From contig NZ_JAGSOH010000012.1 of assembly GCF_018139625.1 (NCBI RefSeq), forward strand, positions 1 through 64,000: a DNA stretch of 64,000 nt, written 5' to 3'. The stretch is from Actinospica acidithermotolerans. GTDB taxonomy: Bacteria > Actinomycetota > Actinomycetes > Streptomycetales > Catenulisporaceae. Positions 1-7,808 of the stretch are shown piece by piece; positions within the stretch are counted from its first letter, which is position 1, and each line of letters opens with the position of its first letter. The notes below the pieces were generated by a model that had not been told where the DNA came from, did no database searches, and saw only the letters and a program-made list of their open reading frames with translations. The position numbers and the translations under genes were made by a program.

Positions 1-630
1 CTCCCGGCCCGCCCGCTCCGCCGCCGCCTGGACCCGGGCGCGCAGCCGGGAGACGTGCTCCACGGTGCCGATCGGGAGTATCAGCCGGTCCGCGCGGGCC
101 GCCGCGACCTCGGTCAGCTCGGCGCCGAACGCGAGCACCGACAGCTGCGCGCGGGACGGCGGCAGCGCGCTCTCGAAGCCCTTGGTGCGCACCAGCGCGC
201 CGTTGTAGTCCACCGGCTCGCCGGCGAGCAGCCCGCGCAGCGCCTGGGCCGACTCGGCGACGATCGTCACCGCGTCGGAGCGGGAGCGGCCGTGCCACTC
301 CTCGACCACGGTGGACGTGGAGGCGGCCAGCGCCACGCCGGTCCCCCGGCCGGTGAGCGCCGCCACGGTGGCCGCGCCGCGGGCCGTGGTCACCGGGTCG
401 CGCACCGCCGCGGGCAGCGGCCCGAGGCACAGCGTGGCCGGACCCTCGCCGAGCGCGGCGCCGAGCGCGAAGGCGTCGTGCCCGGTGGCCTCGCCGATCA
501 TGATCTCGCCGAACCCGAGGCCGTCCGCGAGCCTGGCCAGGTGCGCGGACGCGACGGGATCGCCGTCGGCCCTGGCCCCCACCAGAACGCCGAGGCCGCT
601 GCCCCGGACGTCCCCTTGCTCCTGCTGCAT
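1..630 (-). CDS. LLM-class (luciferase-like, probably F420-dependent) oxidoreductase, N-terminal part
   Basis: The minus-strand frame starts at ATG 630-628 and runs 210 codons off the left edge, so the 3' end is missing. The protein reads as a TIM-barrel luciferase-like monooxygenase: an early strand LGVLVGAR, then LADGLGFGEIMIGEATGHDAF, where the family places its cofactor-facing acidic and aromatic residues, then GTGVALAASTSTVVEEWHGRS and a segment on binding a second strand (LSVLAFGAELTEVAA). Actinomycete members usually use F420 and act on unknown substrates. A purine-rich GGGGAGGAAGG lies about 12 bases upstream of the ATG. Plus-strand frames here are high-GC shadows. The family call is from motif recognition only; cofactor and substrate are inferred. 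Confidence 0.72.
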   Translation of the reverse strand, partial: MQQEQGDVRGSGLGVLVGARADGDPVASAHLARLADGLGFGEIMIGEATGHDAFALGAALGEGPATLCLGPLPAAVRDPVTTARGAATVAALTGRGTGVALAASTSTVVEEWHGRSRSDAVTIVAESAQALRGLLAGEPVDYNGALVRTKGFESALPPSRAQLSVLAFGAELTEVAAARADRLILPIGTVEHVSRLRARVQAAAERAGRE

Positions 631-835
631 CGGCGCCGCGCCTTCCTCCCCAGGCCGTGGATCGCCGTGGATTCGCGATCGGGTGTCAGGCCGAAACCGT
701 ACCGGCTCGCGAGCATGTGACGAAAGGAGTGCCCGCGTCCGCGATAGGTTGGGACGAGCGCCCCCGGCCCGGGCGCCACAGCAGCGACGGCCGCGCCCCG
801 ACCGAGCGTGACCGGAACACCACGAGGAGCGAGCA

Positions 836-2434
836 GTGCGTATCACATCGATCGGCCACGCCGGGCTTTTCATCGAGTCGGCCGCCGGGTCCATCGTGTG
901 CGACCCCTGGTTCACCCCGGCCTACTTCGGCTCCTGGGTGCCGTTCCCGGACAACACCGTCCTCGATCCGGCCCCGCTCGGCGCCGCCGACTACCTGTAC
1001 GTCTCGCACCTGCACCGGGACCACTTCGACCCGGACTGGCTGGCGGCGCACATGAACAAGGACGCCACCGTCCTGCTCCCGGACTTCGCGGTGCCCGACC
1101 TGCGCGTGGCGCTCGAGGACCTCGGCTTCAGGCACTTCGTGCAGACCCGCAACAACGAGGCGGTCACCCTCGACTCGGGCCTGCGCGTGCTGATCAACGC
1201 GCTGGTCTCGCCGACCGACGGGCCGCTCGGCGACTCCGGCCTGGCCGTGGACGACGGACGGGTGCGCATCTACAACCAGAACGACTCGCGGCCGGTCGAG
1301 GCGGGCCCGATCGAGGAGTTCGGCCCGCTGCACGGCCACTTCCTGCAGTACTCCGGCGCCATCTGGTACCCGATGGTCTACGACTTCCCGGAGCGGATGA
1401 AGCACACCGTCGGCACCCGCAAGCGGCGCAACGGCATGGCCCGCGCGCTGAAGTACATCGAGCAGTACCAGGCCGCGCACGTCTTCCCGTTCGCCGGGCC
1501 GCCCTGCTTCCTGGACGACGAGCTGTGGGAGTTCAACGACTTCGACCGCGACGAGGCGAACGTCTTCCCGGACCAGTTCGTCTTCCTGGACTACCTCAGG
1601 GAGCAGGGCTTCGAGAAGGCGCACCTGTTCCTGACCGGCACGAGCGTGGAGCTGACCGGGGACGGCGGGGCCGAGCTCGAGCAGATCCCCGAGCGCGAGG
1701 TGGCCCGGATCCGGGACGACCGGCGCGGCTACCTGACCGACTACAAGAAGAAGGTCCAGCCGGTCATCGACGGGATCCTGCGCGCGCTGCCGCAGGACCG
1801 CTCCGACCTGGTCGGCCAGCTGCAGGACTGGGTGCAGCCGCTGATGGAGACCGCGGACCACACCTGCTCGGGCCTCAACGGCCGGATCCTGCTCGAGGTC
1901 GAGGCCGTGGACGGCGGCCCGGACGAGCAGATCGTCTTCGACTTCCTGGACCGCAAGATCAAGCAGTACGCGGACGAGGAGGTGCGCTACTCCTTCCGGG
2001 CCAAGCGGCCGCTGATCGAGAAGCTGGTCCGCGAGCGCACACCCGACTGGGTGAACGAGCTGTTCCTGTCCTGCCGCTTCCAGGCCTCCCGCAAGGGCCC
2101 GTTCAACGAGTACGTGTACTCCTTCTTCAAGTCGCTCTCGGTCGAGCACATGACCTTCGTCGAGGGCTACTACGCCGAGTCCGCCGGCGTGGAGGACTTC
2201 GCGCTGGCGGACGGGCACGTGGTGCAGCGGCACTGCCCGCACCTGAAGGCGGACCTCACCCGTTTCGGCACCGTACGCGACGGTGTGCTGACCTGCGCCT
2301 TGCACGGCTGGGAGTTCGACATCGATAATGGCCGGTGCCTGACCAGCGACGACCGCAAGCTGGTGACCAGGCCCGCGTCACCGGACGGCGCGGACGCGCA
2401 GTACCCGCGGATCCCGGAGGCCGAGCAGGGGTAG
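836..2434 (+). CDS. MBL-fold metallohydrolase fused to a C-terminal Rieske [2Fe-2S] domain
   Basis: A 532-residue protein starting at GTG 836, behind a GAGGAG ribosome site. The N-terminal region is a metallo-beta-lactamase fold of the UlaG type, with the metal motif SHLHRDHFD at about residues 57-65 (HxHxDH). The last 80 residues are a Rieske domain: CPH at about 467-469 and CALH at about 487-490 give the two Cys and two His [2Fe-2S] ligands. An MBL-like domain plus a Rieske domain also occurs in CMP-Neu5Ac hydroxylase, though there the Rieske domain is N-terminal. The protein could therefore be a redox-dependent oxygenase rather than a simple hydrolase; that is inference. No separate reductase is visible nearby. 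It is followed after 27 bases by the PLD-like membrane gene and then another MBL gene, probably one transcription unit. Confidence 0.8.
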   Translation: MRITSIGHAGLFIESAAGSIVCDPWFTPAYFGSWVPFPDNTVLDPAPLGAADYLYVSHLHRDHFDPDWLAAHMNKDATVLLPDFAVPDLRVALEDLGFRHFVQTRNNEAVTLDSGLRVLINALVSPTDGPLGDSGLAVDDGRVRIYNQNDSRPVEAGPIEEFGPLHGHFLQYSGAIWYPMVYDFPERMKHTVGTRKRRNGMARALKYIEQYQAAHVFPFAGPPCFLDDELWEFNDFDRDEANVFPDQFVFLDYLREQGFEKAHLFLTGTSVELTGDGGAELEQIPEREVARIRDDRRGYLTDYKKKVQPVIDGILRALPQDRSDLVGQLQDWVQPLMETADHTCSGLNGRILLEVEAVDGGPDEQIVFDFLDRKIKQYADEEVRYSFRAKRPLIEKLVRERTPDWVNELFLSCRFQASRKGPFNEYVYSFFKSLSVEHMTFVEGYYAESAGVEDFALADGHVVQRHCPHLKADLTRFGTVRDGVLTCALHGWEFDIDNGRCLTSDDRKLVTRPASPDGADAQYPRIPEAEQG

Positions 2435-2461
2435 GGGCCTCCCTGACGAGGGGGACGACCC

Positions 2462-4471
2462 TTGCTTCCGTTCGGCTGGATGCTCCGGCTCAGCCGCTGG
2501 TACACCCGCAAGCCCAAGCTGGTCGGCTTCAGCGCGCTCGCGCTGCTGATCCTCGGCCTGTCGGCGGGCGCGGTGATCACCGGCTTCACCCACGGGTTCT
2601 GGCCCAACCTGCTGCTGAACGCGGCCGGCGACATGCTCGGCGGCATGGTCATCCTGCTGATGATCGAGCCGATCGTCTCCCGCGCCGCGGTGCAGATCCG
2701 GCAGCACGCCCACCTCGACTTCCGGCTCTTCGCCCGGCGCATCCCGCAGGCCGAGCGGGAGATCAGGGTGCTGGACACCTACTCAGGGCTCTTCGACACG
2801 ACCAACGGGCTGCGCTCGCTGCCCGCGCTGCACGACGCGGTGCTGCGCGGCGTGCACGTCAAGGTGCTGCTGATGAGCCCGGCCACCGATGCCTCCCGGC
2901 TGCGCCAGGAGCAGCTGGAGGCGTCGTACCCGGGCCTGTCCATCGACGGGCAGATCCACAACAACATCTCCGCGCTGGGCACGATGGAGCAGCAGCTCGC
3001 CCAGGCGCTGCGGCGGATCGGCGCGCCGCCGCCGATCCCGATGATCGGCTCGGACAGCGAGGACACCGGCGTCTACCCGGTGCGGGCCGCCGAGCCGGCC
3101 GCCGCAGCCGTCCAGCCCGCCGCGGCCGTCGGCGCCTTCGAGCTGCGGCTCTACTCGGTCGCCGCGCCCTTCACCCTCTACCAGCGCGACAACTCGGTCC
3201 TGTTCGCGCTGCTGCCCGCCTACCAGTTCGCGCACGAGGCGCCGCAGCTGGAGATCGCGGCGGGCTCGCTGACCGGCATGCAGATCCTGGAGAAGTTCGA
3301 CGAGCTCTGGGAGGACGCGCGCCCGGTGCGCCGGCTGGCCCCGATCCGGCTCTCGCACGCCGAGGACAGCGAGCCGATGTGGGTGCGGTACCTGGAGCTC
3401 GGCGAGGAGAAGTACTACATCTCCAGCCGGATCGACGCGGCGCTGCGGATCAAGCCGGACCAGCACTTCTGGCTCGGCGAGCACGGCGGCGAGGAGCACG
3501 AGGCCGAGCCGGTGCCGTCCGATTCGACGCTGCACCGGCAGCTGCTGGAGGCGCACGACCGGAAGTACAGCGCCGAGCGCCGCGGCGCGCCGACGTTCTA
3601 CCAGATGTGGCCCTCCTCCGAGCAGCCGGTCCCGCGCGGCCGCACCCTGGACTTCGACCGGCTGCCCACCGCGCAGATCCTGCAGCGGCTGGCCGGGGCC
3701 GAGCGCAGCGTGCGCCTGCTGGACACCAGCTCCAACCTGATCGGCCAGGACGGCGACGCGGCGGGCGCCGAGGCCTTCGTCCAGGCGGCGCTGCGGGCGA
3801 TGGCCAACGGCGCGACGATCAGGGTCCTGCTGCTCGCGCCGACCACCTCGGCCGCGCGCGAGCGGGCGAAGGAGATCCGGGACACCCACTTCGACCAGAT
3901 GGTCGAGCGCAACATCCAGCGGCTGCGCTTCCTGGCCTCGCAGCTGCCGTCCCGCGGGATCGAGCCGGAGCGGCTGCGGGTGCGGCTCTACGACCAGCTG
4001 CCCGAGATCAGCGTGCACCAGATCGACGACCGGGTGCTGGTGGGCTTCCTGCCCTACCGCAGGCGCTCGTCGATGACCTCGCAGCTGGAGACCGAGCGAC
4101 ACTCCGAGCTCGGCGTCTACGCGGTCGGCCAGTTCGAGCAGATCTGGACCCGCGCGCGCCCGCTGGACGGGCTGCGCTACGTGATACTGCGCAACCAGGG
4201 CACGATGGTGCAGGGCGAGCGGCTGCTGGTGCGCGCCTGGCAGGTCGGCCGCACCTGGCACGTGGCCTCGGCGCGGATCGAGGAGCTGGTCGCCGCGAGC
4301 GAGCCGCGGCACCCGGTGCACGCCTGGATCGAGGAGGCCCCCGGCGCGCAGTTCTGGCTGAGCGAGCCGCTGATCCGGGACGAGAACGTCCCGGTCTGGG
4401 ACGCCTTCGCCCGGCTGTACGGCGCGGCGGACCCCGGCGTCCCGGTGCGCGCCCTCGACCTGGTCGAATGA
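2462..4471 (+). CDS. membrane-anchored protein with two degenerate phospholipase-D-like halves
   Basis: The TTG start at 2462 has a close purine-rich site (GAGGGGG); ATG 2480 is the alternative. Residues about 19-45 and 47-68 form two membrane segments, followed by a large cytoplasmic part of two related halves. Each half has a strand and loop resembling a PLD-like fold (RVLDTYSGLFDT at about 100 and RLLDTSSNLIGQ at about 420), a helix followed by VKVLLMSP or IRVLLLAP, a segment at the HKD position (LYQRDNSVLFALLP and VHQIDDRVLVGFLP), and a C-terminal FWLGE or FWLSE motif. The catalytic HxK is not intact in either half, so a binding or regulatory role is as likely as an enzyme. I do not recognise a named family. 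It lies between two MBL genes in the same direction, with 15 bases to the next start. Confidence 0.62.
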   Translation: MLPFGWMLRLSRWYTRKPKLVGFSALALLILGLSAGAVITGFTHGFWPNLLLNAAGDMLGGMVILLMIEPIVSRAAVQIRQHAHLDFRLFARRIPQAEREIRVLDTYSGLFDTTNGLRSLPALHDAVLRGVHVKVLLMSPATDASRLRQEQLEASYPGLSIDGQIHNNISALGTMEQQLAQALRRIGAPPPIPMIGSDSEDTGVYPVRAAEPAAAAVQPAAAVGAFELRLYSVAAPFTLYQRDNSVLFALLPAYQFAHEAPQLEIAAGSLTGMQILEKFDELWEDARPVRRLAPIRLSHAEDSEPMWVRYLELGEEKYYISSRIDAALRIKPDQHFWLGEHGGEEHEAEPVPSDSTLHRQLLEAHDRKYSAERRGAPTFYQMWPSSEQPVPRGRTLDFDRLPTAQILQRLAGAERSVRLLDTSSNLIGQDGDAAGAEAFVQAALRAMANGATIRVLLLAPTTSAARERAKEIRDTHFDQMVERNIQRLRFLASQLPSRGIEPERLRVRLYDQLPEISVHQIDDRVLVGFLPYRRRSSMTSQLETERHSELGVYAVGQFEQIWTRARPLDGLRYVILRNQGTMVQGERLLVRAWQVGRTWHVASARIEELVAASEPRHPVHAWIEEAPGAQFWLSEPLIRDENVPVWDAFARLYGAADPGVPVRALDLVE

Positions 4472-4486
4472 GATGAGGAGAGCGAC

Positions 4487-5284
4487 ATGATCGACCTGGC
4501 CCGGCGCGCCTGCGCCGCGACCGTGCTCGGCGGCCCGACGACGGTGATCGACCTCGGCGGGCTGCGCATCGTCTCCGACCCGACCTTCGACGACGCCGGG
4601 CCGAGCGGGCACCTGACGAAGCTGACCGACTCGCCGGTGGACGCGGCGGAGCTCGGCGCGGTCGACGTCGTGCTGGTCAGCCACGACCAGCACGCCGACA
4701 ACCTGGACGTGCGCGGCCGCGCCTTCACCCTCGAGGCACCGCTGGTGCTCACCACCGAGAGCTCGGCCCCGCAGCTCGGCGGGCGCGCAGTCGGGCTCAA
4801 GCCGTGGTCGAGCCACGCCGTGCCGCGGCCGGACGGGAACGGCGAGCTGACCGTGACGGCGGTCCCTGCCGTGCACGGGCCCGAGGACGCGGAGCGCGAC
4901 GCGGACGGCTTCGTGACCTGCGAGGTCATCGGCTTCCTGCTGGCCGGCGAGGACCTGCCGACGGTCTACGTGAGCGGCGACAACGCCTCGATCCGCGTCG
5001 TGGCCGAGATCGCGAAGCAGGGCCCGCGGGTGGACGCCGCGATCCTGCACGCCGGCGCCGCCCGCGTCCCGGTCCGGCACGGCGGCCGGCCCCTCTCGCT
5101 GGACAGCCGCCGGGCCGCCGCGGCCGCTGCCGTGCTCGGCGCGCCGGTGGTGCTGCCCGCGCACTACGACGGCTGGGCGCACTTCGCCGAGGGCAGAGCC
5201 GAGATCGAGCTCGCCTTCGAGGAGGCCGGGCTCTCCGGCGTGCTGCGCTCGGTGCCGCACGGGAGCTGGGTCGCGCTGCGCTAG
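4487..5284 (+). CDS. UlaG-type MBL-fold metallo-hydrolase
   Basis: 265 residues from ATG 4487, preceded by GAGGAGA at 7-base spacing. The fold signature is LGGPTTVIDLGGLRIVSDPTFD at the start, then the metal-site loop VSHDQHADNLD at about residues 64-74. This is a variant of the usual HDHHxDN loop, with Gln at the third position. GDNASIRV and AILHAGAARVPV follow, and a final LPAHYDGWAHFAEG supplies the last His. Such proteins are annotated as UlaG-like hydrolases or lactonases; the substrate here is unknown. It ends the three-gene unit 836-5284 and converges with the E1 beta gene, with 7 bases between stop codons. That this is the second MBL gene of the unit suggests related substrates, which is inference. 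Confidence 0.75.
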   Translation: MIDLARRACAATVLGGPTTVIDLGGLRIVSDPTFDDAGPSGHLTKLTDSPVDAAELGAVDVVLVSHDQHADNLDVRGRAFTLEAPLVLTTESSAPQLGGRAVGLKPWSSHAVPRPDGNGELTVTAVPAVHGPEDAERDADGFVTCEVIGFLLAGEDLPTVYVSGDNASIRVVAEIAKQGPRVDAAILHAGAARVPVRHGGRPLSLDSRRAAAAAAVLGAPVVLPAHYDGWAHFAEGRAEIELAFEEAGLSGVLRSVPHGSWVALR

Positions 5285-5291
5285 CCGCGAC

Positions 5292-6302
5292 TCAACCGGC
5301 GGCCATCGCCCGGTCGACCGCGTCCAGCACGCGGTCGGCGTCGGGCAGGTACCAGTGCTCGTACTTCGGCGGCGGGAACGGGATGTCCAGGCCCGCGACC
5401 CGGGTCACCGGGGCCTCGAGCCGGTAGAAGCAGCGTTCCGCGATCCTGGCCGCGACCTCGGCGCCGAAGCCGCCGAAGCCGACGCTCTCGTGCACGACGA
5501 TCGCGCGGCCGGTCCGCCCGACGCTGCTCTCGATCGCCTCGTCGTCCAGCGGGACCAGGCTGCGCAGGTCCAGCACCTCGAGCTCGATGCCCTCCTTCGC
5601 CGCCTGCTCGGCCGCCGCCATGCACACGGGGACGGTCTGGCCGTAGCAGACGAGCGTCGCGTGCGTGCCCTGCCTGCGCACGGCGGCGGTGCCGATCCTG
5701 CCGGTGCGCGCCGGAAGCGCGACGTTCGCCTTGCTCCAGTAGAGCCGCTTGGGCTCGAAGAAGATCACCGGGTCCGGCGAGTCGATCGCCTCGCGCAGCA
5801 GGCTGTAGGAGTCCTCGACGGTCGCCGGGGTGACGACGTGCAGTCCGGGGGTGTGCGCGAAGTAGGACTCCGAGCTGTCGCTGTGGTGCTCCACGCCGCC
5901 GATGCCGCCGCCGTACGGAATGCGCACGACGACCGGGACCGGGACCGCGCCGCGGGTGCGGTTGCGCATCTTGGCGAGGTGGCTGAAGACCTGCTCGAAG
6001 GCGGGGTAGGCGAAGGCGTCGAACTGCATCTCGACGACCGGCTTGAAGCCGTAGACGGCCATCCCGATCGCGGTGCCCATGATCGAGGCCTCGGCCAGCG
6101 GCGTGTCGAAGCAGCGCTCGTCGCCGAACTTCGCGGCCAGGCCGTCCGTCACCCGGAACACGCCGCCGAGCGCGCCGACGTCCTCGCCGAAGACGACCAC
6201 CTTGTCGTCCTCGGCCATCGCGTCGGACAGCGCGGCGTTGATCGCCTTGGCCATGGTCAGCGGGGCCGCCGGGGCGGAGATCTGCTCGGTGCCCTGGCTC
6301 AC
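5292..6302 (-). CDS. 2-oxoacid dehydrogenase E1 component, beta subunit
   Basis: 336 residues. The start is GTG 6302-6300, whose sequence overlaps the stop of the alpha-subunit gene (GTGA), so translation is probably coupled. It has the pyrimidine-binding and transketolase C-terminal domains of E1 beta: MAKAINAALSDAM, VVFGEDVGALGGVFRVTDGL, DTPLAEASIMGTAIGMA, PVPVVVRIPYGGGIGGVEHHS, then LEVLDLRSLVPLDDEAI and VHESVGFGGFGAEVAA. With the alpha subunit it decarboxylates pyruvate or branched-chain 2-oxoacids using thiamine diphosphate. The sequence alone does not decide between PDH and BCKDH type. No E2 lipoyl acyltransferase or E3 gene follows; the next gene is convergent. The complex must be completed from elsewhere in the genome. 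Confidence 0.93.
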   Translation of the reverse strand: MSQGTEQISAPAAPLTMAKAINAALSDAMAEDDKVVVFGEDVGALGGVFRVTDGLAAKFGDERCFDTPLAEASIMGTAIGMAVYGFKPVVEMQFDAFAYPAFEQVFSHLAKMRNRTRGAVPVPVVVRIPYGGGIGGVEHHSDSSESYFAHTPGLHVVTPATVEDSYSLLREAIDSPDPVIFFEPKRLYWSKANVALPARTGRIGTAAVRRQGTHATLVCYGQTVPVCMAAAEQAAKEGIELEVLDLRSLVPLDDEAIESSVGRTGRAIVVHESVGFGGFGAEVAARIAERCFYRLEAPVTRVAGLDIPFPPPKYEHWYLPDADRVLDAVDRAMAAG

Positions 6303-7429
6303 TTCGCCGCCTCCTCGGCGCGCAGCATCTCCCGCTGGGCCTTGAGCTGAGGCGTCATCTCGTCGTAGACGTGCTCGAACATCTCGTCCGCGTCGTAGGA
6401 CGGCTCCTCGGCGAACTGCGCGCGCATCTGCTCGCAGTAGCGCTCGCACTCCTCGTCGATCTCCGCCTCGACGGCGGCGTCGAGGGCGCCGCGCGCGGTC
6501 AGGTAGCGGCCGAGCCGGTCGATCGGGTCGCGGCGACGCCAGTACTCGACCTCCGCCGACTGCCGATAGCGGGCCGCGTCGTCGGCGTTGGTGTGGGCCT
6601 GCACGCGGTAGGTGACCGCCTCGATCAGCGTCGGGCCGCCGCCGGTCCGCGCGCGCTGCACGGCCTCGGCGAGCACGGCGTTCATCGCGATCAGGTCGTT
6701 GCCGTCGACGCGGATGCCGGGCATGCCGTAGCCGGACGCCTTGTCCGCGAGGCTGATCGCGTGCGTCTGCTTGTGCAGCGGCACCGAGATCGCGTACTGG
6801 TTGTTCTGCACCAGGAACACCACAGGGGCCTGATAGACGGCGGCGCTGTTGGCCGCCTCGTGGAAGTCGCCCTCGCTGGTGGCGCCGTCGCCGAAGAAGC
6901 ACAGCGCCACGGCCGGGTCGCCGGCCAGCTTCGCGGCCAGGCCGAGGCCGACGGCGTGCGGGCCCTGGGTGGCCAGCGGCGTGCACTGCGGCATGGTGCG
7001 CCACTGCTTGGGATCGTAGCCGCAGTGCCACGTGCCGCGCAGCAGCGTCAGCGCGTCCACGGCCGGGATCCCGCGCAGCACGAGCGCGGCGGAGTCGCGG
7101 TAGGTCGGCAGCAGCCAGTCCTGCTCCTCGAGGGCGTGCACCGCGGCGACCTCGCAGGCCTCCTGGCCGCGGCACGACGGGTAGACCGCCAGCCGCCCCT
7201 GCATCACCAGGTTGGTCGCCTCGGTGTCGAAGGCGCGGGCGAAGCGCAGCGCCCGGTACCCGCGCAGCAGCGCGCCCGGGTCGAGCAGCGCCGGGGTCGG
7301 GCGGATGCCGCCCTCCACCGGCGCCCCGTGCTCGTCCAGGTAGCGCAAGGGCTCACTGTCCCAGACGGGTCGGACGGCGGTAGCCGCCTTGCCCTCCCGG
7401 TCTCGCGCGGACAGATCCAGCAGCGTCAT
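6299..7429 (-). CDS. 2-oxoacid dehydrogenase E1 component, alpha subunit
   Basis: 376 residues from ATG 7429-7427, with GGAGACC just upstream. The thiamine-diphosphate motif begins GDGATSEGDFHEAANS and closes with the NN of LVQNNQ. Other family marks are YPSCRGQEA (substrate channel), WLLPTYRDSAALVLRGIP and the phosphorylation-loop region YRVQAHTNADDAARYR. It heads a two-gene unit with the beta subunit. The promoter region carries a perfect inverted repeat (7464-7483) closely resembling the site between the TetR gene and paaN, suggesting repression by a TetR protein and a link to aromatic or fatty-acid breakdown. Whether the complex handles pyruvate or branched-chain acids is not decided. Confidence 0.93.
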   Translation of the reverse strand: MTLLDLSARDREGKAATAVRPVWDSEPLRYLDEHGAPVEGGIRPTPALLDPGALLRGYRALRFARAFDTEATNLVMQGRLAVYPSCRGQEACEVAAVHALEEQDWLLPTYRDSAALVLRGIPAVDALTLLRGTWHCGYDPKQWRTMPQCTPLATQGPHAVGLGLAAKLAGDPAVALCFFGDGATSEGDFHEAANSAAVYQAPVVFLVQNNQYAISVPLHKQTHAISLADKASGYGMPGIRVDGNDLIAMNAVLAEAVQRARTGGGPTLIEAVTYRVQAHTNADDAARYRQSAEVEYWRRRDPIDRLGRYLTARGALDAAVEAEIDEECERYCEQMRAQFAEEPSYDADEMFEHVYDEMTPQLKAQREMLRAEEAAK

Positions 7430-7463
7430 GGGGTCTCCATCGGCTGATCCAGCGGTGTCCAGT

Positions 7464-7483
7464 TACCGACCGGACGGTCGGTA
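7464..7483. promoter_or_regulatory. TetR-type operator upstream of the E1 alpha gene
   Basis: Perfect inverted repeat with 9-bp arms TACCGACCG and CGGTCGGTA around a GA centre. It contains ACCGACCGGACGGT, fitting ACCGNNCGNNCGGT, which I recall as the core of the PaaR consensus reported for Corynebacterium. The site at 10806-10819 has the same core with two different central bases. It lies 35 bases upstream of the E1 alpha ATG, over the expected promoter. Confidence 0.65.
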
Positions 7484-7808
7484 GGTTGTGCTCCCAGTCT
7501 GGCCGCGGGCCCCACGCCTTGTCCAGAGTGCGGACAGCGCCGAGGGCCAACCCCCGTCCGATCAGGCCTTACCACGCGGCGCGGCCCGGCCGCCGAGCCG
7601 GCGCCCTGTCCCTTTCCCACCGGTTACGGCGATTAGTCGCGAATATCAGTACTCATCATGACATCTCGGGGCGACCGTCTCGGAGATGCAGCGAACTTGC
7701 GACAATCCGGTCTCCGGATCTGCAACCGAATGGGCGACGATGGAGTCGGGGTTAAGCAGATATTCGATCAGAAGGTTCGGCAGGGCACCGGAAAGGAAGT
7801 CGGTCTGC
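7484..7808. other. intergenic region between E1 alpha and the LCP gene
   Basis: About 325 bases without a convincing gene. It must contain the promoters of the divergent E1 alpha and LCP genes. The stretch 7640-7770 is less GC-rich than its surroundings, as expected for a promoter. An in-frame extension of the LCP gene begins at 7686 but has no ribosome site or conserved sequence. I see no RNA gene or riboswitch. Confidence 0.4.

Noticed and set aside
686-2305. 539-codon open frame antisense to the MBL-Rieske gene
   Set aside because: It is a high-GC shadow: the plus-strand frame encodes clear MBL and Rieske motifs, while this one is low-complexity Val/Arg/Glu-rich without a ribosome site.
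2783-5260. 825-codon antisense frame over the PLD-like and second MBL genes
   Set aside because: Composition is typical of a shadow frame and it spans two well-supported genes in the other direction.
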